From: Methylocystis sp. IM3
GTDB taxonomy: Bacteria; Pseudomonadota; Alphaproteobacteria; Rhizobiales; Beijerinckiaceae
NCBI RefSeq assembly: GCF_038070105.1
Contig: NZ_JBBPBZ010000002.1
Span: forward strand, 2,058,001 to 2,122,000
DNA length: 64,000 nt
Direction: 5' to 3'
Below, piece after piece: positions 8,468 through 17,574 of the stretch. The notes beneath the pieces are model-generated. The model searched no databases. It was not told the origin of the DNA and saw nothing but the letters and a program-made list of their open reading frames with translations. The translations under genes and the position numbers were made by a program. How positions within the stretch are numbered: the first letter of the stretch is position 1; every line of letters begins with the position of its first letter.

Positions 8468-8790
8468 CACTCTTCTCCTTGGTGTTTCTCGGAAGCGTCG
8501 CATCCGAGCTTTCTTTTTGTCGCGAGATCGGAACTCGCGCCCCGAACCCGCGCCCGAACCCAATGCGCCCGTAAGCGCCCCGCGTCCGGTTTTCTCTTGC
8601 GCAACGCCTGAAAACGAAGCGCCGCGAAACCTTCCCCTTACCGACCCGGCTCAACCCCGGATCGCGACACAAGAAGCCTTCCCCCGCCGCTCAGCAGCAA
8701 GTTCAAATACCGCTCATGTCAGTGGTGTAGCGAAAATCCCGCCAGGGCAATCCGCCCGCGCCTCACCGACGCGGGCGGTCTTGGTCCCGA
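8468..8790 (-). other. pmoC-pmoA intercistronic region (323 bases)
   Basis: No coding region is supported. It contains the hairpin just after pmoC (8752-8778) and the ribosome-binding site of pmoA. A spacer of this size is usual in type II pmo operons. I see no clear second promoter, although transcripts starting here cannot be excluded. Confidence 0.5.
8752..8778 (-). promoter_or_regulatory. Hairpin just after pmoC
   Basis: Perfect 9-bp arms, CCGCCCGCG at 8752-8760 and CGCGGGCGG at 8770-8778, with a 9-base loop, 12 bases after the pmoC stop on the minus strand. It lacks a T run, so it is more likely an RNA stability or processing element than a terminator. Confidence 0.5.
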
Positions 8791-9558
8791 TTACTCGGTG
8801 AGGAGGGCGACGCCTTCCTTGCCGATCAGCGCATGGATGCGCATCAGGATCTGCAGCACGACGCCGAAGACGCCCAGGGCCATCCAGCCGAAGAACACGA
8901 AGCCCCAGTGAAGCGGAGCAACGAACAGCTCTTCCATGAACCAGAAGGTGTGGCCCCACTCATTCAGGCCAACGTTCGGGATGATCATGAACGGGCCGAT
9001 GGCGACGATCAGGAACGCCAGCGAGTAGCCATGAGCAAAATACGGAATGCGGGTCTTCGCATAGAAGAACGCGCCAACCGCGATCACCGAATAGATCGGA
9101 TAGCTCATGTAGAACTCGATGATGTGCGACGGCGTGAAGTCCGTGTCGCGAATCACCGTCATGTGCCACGTGCCGTCCTGCTCCGTGAAGAACGAAGCGC
9201 CCCAGTAAATGGCGATGCCGTAAACGACAAGCCACTGAACCAGAACAACCAGGCGGCGCATCTCTTCACGCGGCGAAACCGCGTCAACGTTGCGGTCGCG
9301 GGTCTTCCACAGATAGCCGGCAAGGCCCAGACCGGAGACGAGCTCCAGCGGAATCTCCGTCCACAGGATCGACATCCAATACGTCTGGAACTCAGGAGCA
9401 AAAGAGTCCAGGCCAGCGCGCCAGCCGTAGATCTGCTCGTAAATGCGGACGATCAGATAGAAGATGTTCAGGACCGCAAGGCCAATCCACATGCCACGCA
9501 GATCGACTACTTGTACCTCAGCAGCTGCGCCAGCAGCTGCGCTCGTCGTCGAAGCCAT
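8791..9558 (-). CDS. pmoC: Particulate methane monooxygenase subunit C
   Basis: A 255-residue integral membrane subunit of pMMO. Metal ligands known from pMMO structures are in place: D128, H132 and H145 (DGTWH and PSH) form one site, and N199, H203 and H217 (NEWGH and APLH) form the second copper site seen in lipid-embedded enzyme. The ATG at 9558 is set by AGGAGGAG upstream; the in-frame extension to 9759 is not needed. First gene of the pmoCAB operon, preceded by a long AT-richer leader. Methanotrophs often carry extra pmoC copies elsewhere; here it is in the full operon. Confidence 0.98.
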   Translation of the reverse strand: MASTTSAAAGAAAEVQVVDLRGMWIGLAVLNIFYLIVRIYEQIYGWRAGLDSFAPEFQTYWMSILWTEIPLELVSGLGLAGYLWKTRDRNVDAVSPREEMRRLVVLVQWLVVYGIAIYWGASFFTEQDGTWHMTVIRDTDFTPSHIIEFYMSYPIYSVIAVGAFFYAKTRIPYFAHGYSLAFLIVAIGPFMIIPNVGLNEWGHTFWFMEELFVAPLHWGFVFFGWMALGVFGVVLQILMRIHALIGKEGVALLTE

Positions 9559-10137
9559 ATTAACTCCTCCTATGTGCTCCCAGGGATATGCGCGTGACCG
9601 GTATCGCTCCGCCTCCCAGAACGGAACTGCTTCGTCCTCGTTTGTCGTAAACGTTAGGCAGGGCCCCCGTAAGGTCGCCACACGCCATACCGCCCTTTCT
9701 TGACGCGGCCTTCGAACGAACCGTCTCCAGAAAAAATTCCCGAAAGACCGAACATTCAATCCTGCCGCTTGTTGTTATCGGACGAACACCGACGTCGCCG
9801 CCTAAACAAAGCCTCCAACCCAGCCCTCCCGGACCAAACCAGAAGACCCCGTTTAGCGTGGCCCAACCATTCCCCCTCACCAACATAATGACAATATCCC
9901 TTGGTATAGCAAAACACTGTCTATCGAATAGTAATAACAGCCCCAGTGGGTGGGCTGCATACAACCCTTATGAGCTGTCGATAGGCCAGACACAGGACCG
10001 AGCCCCTACTTCTTAAGAGAATGATTTAACTCTATTTTCATCGCGTTTGACCCAAAATGGGCGAGCGGGCGTCAAATATGTGGCGCCATCTGCCCCACCC
10101 CCGCCAACAGGACTGCGGCGATCTGTCAATTTTTCTC
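9559..10137 (-). promoter_or_regulatory. pmoC upstream region with candidate promoter
   Basis: 579 non-coding bases between pmoC and the phosphoesterase gene. The part at about 9880-10050 is clearly AT-richer than its surroundings, as expected for a strong promoter region. On the minus strand a TGCTATACC sequence (plus-strand 9903-9911) reads as an extended -10, but a matching -35 at the right spacing is weak. A start there would give a leader of roughly 340 bases. Reported pmoC promoters in type II methanotrophs are sigma-70-like, so this is plausible but unproven. No small gene is supported. Confidence 0.35.
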
Positions 10138-11529
10138 TTACCGTGGCGGTTTGAGGGCGCTGCGCAGATCCGTGGCGGCGGCGTCCCGGGCGGTGAGCGG
10201 CTCCAGGCCGAAACGAACTTCGATGGTGCGCAGAATCGAGGAGCCGTCATAGACGGTCGTATCGATGAAGCCCTTGCGCGCGAAGGGTGAAATGACGAGC
10301 GCCGGTATCCGCGTCCCCGGCCCGAATCGATCGATTTTTGGAGGGGAGACATGGTCCCAGAAGCCCCCATTCTCGTCGGCGACGACGACGATGAGCATGT
10401 CGGACCAGTTCGGGCTGGCTTGGAGCTGGTCGACGATGGCGCCCAGATGTGCGTCGCCGGCGTCGAAATCCGCGTAGGCCGGGTGCTCGTTATACCGGCC
10501 AACCGGCTTGTAGAAGGACACAGGCGGAAGCGTCCCCTTGCGCGCGTCTTCGATAAAATCGGCCCCGTCTTTCAGATGCTCCGCGTGCGCGGACGTTCCC
10601 GGCCCATAATTCTTGAAATAGGCGAAGGGCTGGTGATGGCTTTGGAATTTATCCGCCCCCTCATAGGGCCGGCTTCGTCCCGAGGCGACATCCGCCCAGC
10701 CGCCAGCGTACCAGGCCCAGCGAATATCCTTCTCGCTCAAACGATCGCCGATGGTTGGGGCAGTCTGGGCGGGAAGTCGGTCGCCGTCCGAGGGAACGGG
10801 CCCGAGCGGCGCGAAAGGCAGAAATGTCCCGACTGCAAAGCCGTCGGGCGTGACCTTCCCGACATTTCGCCAACGGGGAGCTCCACGGAGAGCGCTCTCG
10901 GGCGACGAGTCCGCCCGGGCGAGGCGCCCCTTGCCATCTAGTTCCGACACCAGTTCTTTCGGGGCGTCCGGATAGACGGGCGCGCAGCCGCACACCAGAA
11001 AGACGTGATTGAGCATCGAGCCGCCGAAGGCGGGATGAAAGAAGTGGTCAGCCAGGGTGAATTGCTGTGCCAGGCGCCACTGTTGAGAGCTGCGGGCGTC
11101 ACGATAGCCCATGACCAGCCCGCCCGCGTTCGAGGCCTCCACGAACTGGTCCATGCGGCCGCCGTTGATCTGCTCCTGCTCGACATAAAATTGATGAACC
11201 GGATCGATCTTTTCGGGCCCCGCAAGCGCGCCCTTTAGGAGGAAGGGCGCATTGGGCGGCCGGAATTCCTGTCCCGGAATCGGGAGATAGGGCAGCGCAT
11301 GGCCGTCACGGTCGATCTGCGGATGGGCGCGCGCGGCCGCCTCCAAGCCCTCAGCGCCAGGAAAGAGGCCAAAGACGTGGTCGAAACTGCGGTTCTCGGT
11401 AACGATGACGACAATGTGCCCGATCTTGGCGAAGGGGTTGGGGCCTGCTCCCGCACTGTCCTGCGCAGCCGCCGACGCGGCGCTCAAAAGGGCGGCCGCC
11501 AGAAAAATAAACCGTGTCGCTCTCATCAC
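10138..11529 (-). CDS. Secreted phosphoesterase (phospholipase C / AcpA-type acid phosphatase)
   Basis: A 463-residue exported hydrolase of the bacterial phospholipase C / acid phosphatase AcpA phosphoesterase family, which cleaves phosphate esters using an alkaline-phosphatase-like fold. A signal peptide covers about residues 1-22. Family motifs are visible: TENRSFDHVFG at 44-54, NHVFLVCGC in the middle, and ADENGGFWDH near 384-393, followed by GTRIPALVISPFA. It starts with ATGATG at 11529. It lies upstream of, and in the same direction as, pmoC but is separated from it by 579 bases, so a shared transcript is unlikely. It may release phosphate from organic esters; the substrate is unknown. 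Confidence 0.82.
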   Translation of the reverse strand: MMRATRFIFLAAALLSAASAAAQDSAGAGPNPFAKIGHIVVIVTENRSFDHVFGLFPGAEGLEAAARAHPQIDRDGHALPYLPIPGQEFRPPNAPFLLKGALAGPEKIDPVHQFYVEQEQINGGRMDQFVEASNAGGLVMGYRDARSSQQWRLAQQFTLADHFFHPAFGGSMLNHVFLVCGCAPVYPDAPKELVSELDGKGRLARADSSPESALRGAPRWRNVGKVTPDGFAVGTFLPFAPLGPVPSDGDRLPAQTAPTIGDRLSEKDIRWAWYAGGWADVASGRSRPYEGADKFQSHHQPFAYFKNYGPGTSAHAEHLKDGADFIEDARKGTLPPVSFYKPVGRYNEHPAYADFDAGDAHLGAIVDQLQASPNWSDMLIVVVADENGGFWDHVSPPKIDRFGPGTRIPALVISPFARKGFIDTTVYDGSSILRTIEVRFGLEPLTARDAAATDLRSALKPPR

Positions 11530-11586
11530 GTTCCCACTCGAGACTGAGGCGTGACGTTAGCAGGCGAACACTGCGACTTTACGACA

Positions 11587-11617
11587 GAAAAGGGGGCGAG
11601 CCCGGCGGGCCCGCCCC
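11587..11617 (-). terminator. Terminator after the cytochrome c peroxidase gene
   Basis: GGGGCG at 11593-11598 pairs with CGCCCC at 11612-11617, with an inner GCCC/GGGC stem. On the minus strand the hairpin is followed by CCTTTTCT, 11 bases past the gene's stop. Confidence 0.6.
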
Positions 11618-11627
11618 TTCCTTCACT

Positions 11628-12665
11628 TTACTGCGGCCGCGGCGTGTCCTTCGTGCGGGCCGGCAGGACCGGATAGGTCACCTTCGGCTGGTCGCCCGTC
11701 AGGGCGCCGAGGAAGGCGACGATCGCCGCGTTCTCATCCGGAGACAGCGTCGCGCCGAGCTGGTCCTTCGCCATCACGTCCACGGCTTCCTCGAGCGTCC
11801 AGACGGCGCCGCTGTGGAAATAGGGCGCGCGCAGCGCGACATTGCGCAGCGGGGCGGAGCGGAAGACGAAGGCGTCGGCGTCGTTGTTCGTGACCTTGGC
11901 GCGGCCACGATCGGCGACCGGCATGATCGTCGCGTCGGGCTTCTGCGCCACGCCGAACGGGAAATAGCCGTTGCCGCCGACGTTCACGCCGCTGTGGCAA
12001 CCGGAGCAGCCCTTGTCCATGAACAGGCGCAGGCCCTTCTTCTCCGTGTCGTTCATCGCGCTGGCGTCGCCGGCGAGGAACTTGTCGAGCTTCGAATTGG
12101 GCGTGGTCAAGGTGGCTTCGAAGGCCTCGATGGCGTTGGCCATATTGTCGAAGGTGACCGGGTTGGCGTCGCTCGGGAAGGCGGCGCGGAACTCGGCGAC
12201 ATAGGCCGGCATGCTCTTGAGGGTCGCCTCGACCGCCGCCGGCGTGTTGTTCATTTCGACATCGGCCTGAACCGGACCCTTGGCCTGGGCCTTCAGATCG
12301 GTGGCGCGGCCGTCCCAGAACTGGGCGACGTTGAAGACGGCGTTGAGCACGGTCGGCGCGCGGCGCGGACCCTTGGCCCAACCATGGCCGATGGAGGTCG
12401 GCCCGGCGTCCACGCCGCCCGTGCCGAGGTTATGACAGCTGTTGCAGCTGATGATCTGGCTGCGGGACAGGCGCGGATCGAAGAAGAGCTTGTGGCCGAG
12501 CTCGACTTTCGTCGGCGTGATCGCATTGTTCTTGACGACCGAATTTATGCTCGCCGGATCGATCGGCTTGAAGACGGCGCTGGCGTCGGCGCGCAGGTCG
12601 CCGGCCTGAGCCAGAACGGGAAACAGCAGCATTGCGCCGGTGGCGGCGATCCGAAGTCCGGACAT
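11628..12665 (-). CDS. Di-heme cytochrome c peroxidase (MauG/CcpA family)
   Basis: A 345-residue periplasmic di-heme protein that probably reduces hydrogen peroxide with electrons from small cytochromes. A signal peptide ends near residue 21. Two heme-binding motifs are present: CNSCH at 74-78 and CSGCH at 220-224, with a tryptophan between the domains in AQFWDGR and the usual GPRRAPTVLNAVFN stretch. The length fits bacterial CcpA; MauG-type tryptophylquinone makers have a similar layout, so the assignment is to the family. The ATG is preceded by GGGGAGAG. It is monocistronic, with its own terminator. It may protect the aerobic methane-oxidising membrane system from peroxide, which is inference. 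Confidence 0.88.
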   Translation of the reverse strand: MSGLRIAATGAMLLFPVLAQAGDLRADASAVFKPIDPASINSVVKNNAITPTKVELGHKLFFDPRLSRSQIISCNSCHNLGTGGVDAGPTSIGHGWAKGPRRAPTVLNAVFNVAQFWDGRATDLKAQAKGPVQADVEMNNTPAAVEATLKSMPAYVAEFRAAFPSDANPVTFDNMANAIEAFEATLTTPNSKLDKFLAGDASAMNDTEKKGLRLFMDKGCSGCHSGVNVGGNGYFPFGVAQKPDATIMPVADRGRAKVTNNDADAFVFRSAPLRNVALRAPYFHSGAVWTLEEAVDVMAKDQLGATLSPDENAAIVAFLGALTGDQPKVTYPVLPARTKDTPRPQ

Positions 12666-12905
12666 TTCTTCTCTCCCCTACAGCTCTCTTCTTGTAGCTG
12701 GGCGCCCCGCCGCCGGGAGGCGCCGAAGCTTGGGACCTGCGCTACCACAACCCCTCACCGGGCGGAAGCCCTCGCCCGAGGCCGCGAGGCTCCCGCGCGC
12801 TGCTGATCGCAACGGGCCGCCCGCGTGCAATTGCGCGCGGAAACGCCCGCTTAAAGAATGCCCGACATAATTGCGACGCTACAGGTTCGAACAGGGGGGA
12901 AGTGA

Positions 12906-14189
12906 ATGTCGGCGCTCTCGAAACGGCTCCTGTCCTTCAAAAGGGACAACCGCGGCGTCGTGGGCGTCATTTTCGGACTTAGCCTGTTGCCGATGCTCGG
13001 CATGGTCGGCGCGGCGATCGACTACTCGGCCACCGCGCGCGTGAGAGCAGGCCTGCGGTCGGCCGCCGATGCGGCGGTCCTGGCGGCCGCCAGAGCCTAT
13101 GTGGACGAGGCTCCCGACGACGCGACGGACACGGCGGCGGTCCTGGCGGCGAAAGCCAAGGCGAACGCAAAAGGCCAGTTACTGTTCAGCACCAACGCAA
13201 CCCAGGTCATCGCGGGCGCCAGCGTCTCCATCGCCACGACCGTGAGCAACCTCACCGTGACGTCCACGGCGTATTATTCAGGCTCGTCGCCGACCTATTT
13301 CACCAAAATCCTTGGATTCCCGGACATCGACCTCTCTGGAAGCGTCAAGGCGTCCATCACGCTTCCGAGATACAGAAACGTTTATGTCGCGATCGACATC
13401 TCCCAATCCATGGGCATCGGCGCCACCGAAACCGACATGGACAAACTCGCGTCCCTAACGCCGGATAGTTGCATCTTCGGATGCCACACCGCCCGGGAAG
13501 GAGACGAGATGGCGTATTCCCAACTGGCGCGCCTCAAAAACGTAACGCTGAGGATCGACGTGGTCAAAAAAGCCACGCAGAACATGATCGCCTCCGCCAA
13601 TAGCATTGCGACCGACAAGAACATCAAGTTTGCGATTTATACGATGCAATTCGATGATCTCACCCGGCTCGCGTCCCTGTCGTCCGATTACACGAACGCT
13701 TTGGCGACAGCGGCAGGCAAGATCGACCTCGGGCCTTCAGACCCGGGCGGGCCGGGCGATTCGGATCTTGCCGCCCCGCTGGCGTCTCTCACAAATATCG
13801 TGCCCGCGTCCGGAGACGGTAAGAGCGCCGCCAATCCGCAGAACTTCGTCTTCATCATGACCGACGGGGTGAGAGACGTTTACAACGCAACCGTCCCTTG
13901 GGGTCACGCCGTCTCGGCTTTCGACGACTCCTGGTGCGCCGCCTTGAAGAACAAGGGCGTCACTGTCGGCGTCATCTACACGACCTATTTCCCGATCGAT
14001 CAGAGAACCGCACACGATCAAGCCTATAATGATCTGGTGAAGCCCATCATCGGCCAGGTGCAGCCCAACCTCGAAAGCTGCGCCTCGACGGGGTACTACT
14101 TCGAGGCGCAAGACGGTCCGGAGATCGAGCAAAAGGTGGCGGAATTGTTCAAGAAAGCGGTGGGCGGCACGCTCGCGCTCTCGCGCTAG
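12906..14189 (+). CDS. TadG-like pilus-assembly protein with von Willebrand A domain
   Basis: A 427-residue protein. Residues 15-45 form a TadE/TadG-type N-terminal anchor (NRGVVGVIFGLSLLPMLGMVG) followed by the RSAADAAVLAAA repeat-like helix typical of TadG. From about residue 158 to the C-terminus is a vWA domain with the metal-site motif DISQS near residue 163. TadG-type proteins belong to Flp/Tad pilus or surface-adhesion systems. AGGGGGG lies just upstream of the ATG. No other tad gene is in the window, and such orphan TadG-like genes are common in alphaproteobacteria. It converges on guaB. Confidence 0.75.
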   Translation: MSALSKRLLSFKRDNRGVVGVIFGLSLLPMLGMVGAAIDYSATARVRAGLRSAADAAVLAAARAYVDEAPDDATDTAAVLAAKAKANAKGQLLFSTNATQVIAGASVSIATTVSNLTVTSTAYYSGSSPTYFTKILGFPDIDLSGSVKASITLPRYRNVYVAIDISQSMGIGATETDMDKLASLTPDSCIFGCHTAREGDEMAYSQLARLKNVTLRIDVVKKATQNMIASANSIATDKNIKFAIYTMQFDDLTRLASLSSDYTNALATAAGKIDLGPSDPGGPGDSDLAAPLASLTNIVPASGDGKSAANPQNFVFIMTDGVRDVYNATVPWGHAVSAFDDSWCAALKNKGVTVGVIYTTYFPIDQRTAHDQAYNDLVKPIIGQVQPNLESCASTGYYFEAQDGPEIEQKVAELFKKAVGGTLALSR

Positions 14190-14228
14190 GCTCGCGGGCG
14201 CGCCCGCTGGCCTCGATGCGCGGGAGGC

Positions 14229-16061
<1,833 letters not shown>

Positions 16062-17574
16062 ATGGCCGCAAGAGGGGAAACGCGCGTGCCGCTGCTGCAC
16101 TGGCTGCACAAGGAGAAACATGTGGTCGCGGCGGAGGGCGCCCCCTACCGGCTGCTGACGGCGGACGATTCACTCTCGGCCGGGGACCCCGAAACGCCCA
16201 ACATGCTCGTGCAGGGCGACAATCTCGACGCGCTGAAGGCGCTCCTGCCCTATTACGCCGGCCAGGTGAAATGCGTCTTCATCGACCCGCCCTACAACAC
16301 AAAGAGCGCCTTCGAACATTACGACGACAATCTGGAGCACAGCCAATGGCTGGCGATGATGTATCCGCGCCTCGTGCTGCTGCGCGAGTTGCTGGCCGAG
16401 GACGGCAGCATCTGGGTGACGATCGACGACAATGAGGCCCATTATCTCAAGGTGATGATGGACGAGATTTTCGGGCGGAAGAATTTTGTGGCGAATTGCG
16501 TTTGGCAGAAGAAGTACACGATTGCGAACGACGCAATTTGGCTGAGCGACAACCACGACCATCTGATGTTGTATGCAAATAACAAAATATCATGGCGGCC
16601 GAACAAACTTTCTAGAACAGAGGGATCGAACAAAGGTTACAAGAACCCGGACGAAGATCCACGCGGTCCGTGGATGTCAGATAATTACACTTGCAATAAA
16701 AACGCCCACGGGCGACGAAGTATGGCCAAAAAAAACGGGAGTTTGGCGTTATAATCGTGAAGCTCATGAAAAAAATGTGCAGAATAATCAGGTTTACTGG
16801 GGAGCGAATGGCCAAAACAAGGTTCCGCGCTTCAAAAGATTTCTGACAGAGCTTCGTTACGATGGACGAGTGCCCGAGACGATCTGGCTTTATGCAGACG
16901 TGGGCCACAACCAAGACGCCAAGCGGGAATGTTTAGTTTTTAACAACGCAGACCCTTTCAGCACCCCCAAACCCGAACGCCTGATCGAGCGCATCCTCCA
17001 CATCGCCACCAACCCCGGCGACCTCGTCCTCGACTCCTTCCTCGGCTCCGGCACCACTGCCGCCGTCGCCCACAAGATGGGCCGCCGCTATATCGGCATC
17101 GAAATGGGCGCGCATGCCGTCACCCATTGCGCGCCGCGCCTGCAAAAAGTCATCGAGGGCGAACAGGGCGGCATATCGCAGGCCGTCGGCTGGCAGGGCG
17201 GCGGCGGCTTTCGCTTTTATCGTCTCGGCCCGCCGATCTTCGACGCCGAAGGCCGCATCAATCCCGACATCCGCTTCGCCCAGCTCGCCGCCCATGTCTG
17301 GTTCTGCGAAACCCGCACGGCGCTTCACGGCAAGAAGCGCGGCCCCCTGCTCGGCCGCCACAAGGGCGTCGCCTATTATCTCCTCTACAATGGCGTGCTC
17401 GGCGACAAACGCCCCGACGGCGGCAATGTGCTGACCGGCCCGGTGCTGAAAGAGCTTCCCGCCCATGACGGGCCAAAAGTCATTTACGGCGAGGCCTGCC
17501 GCATCGGCCCGGCGCGGCTGAAGCAGCTCGGCGTCGCCTTCAAGCAGACCCCCTACGACGTGACCGCGCGATGA
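16062..17574 (+). pseudogene. mod: Type III DNA adenine methyltransferase (Mod), frameshifted
   Basis: Beta-class N6-adenine methyltransferase of a type III restriction-modification system. The first frame (16062-16754) carries the catalytic DPPYNT at residues 75-80. The second frame, open to 17574, carries the SAM-binding FLGSGTT after the target-recognition region. The reading frame changes near 16698-16702, an A5 run: removing one A joins DNYTCNK to TPTGDEVWP, as expected for the family, and makes 16062-17574 exactly 504 codons. As written the gene is broken; an assembly error or a real indel are both possible. Bases from about 16470 to 16950 are much AT-richer than the rest. The stop overlaps the res start as ATGA. 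Confidence 0.85.

Noticed and set aside
14194..14207. GCGGGCGCGCCCGC palindrome as a terminator between the TadG-like gene and guaB
   Set aside because: No loop and no T run; too weak to call.
16728..16735. A8 run in mod as the frameshift site
   Set aside because: The family-like sequence TPTGDEVWP already reads in the second frame before this run, so the shift must be upstream, at the A5 run.
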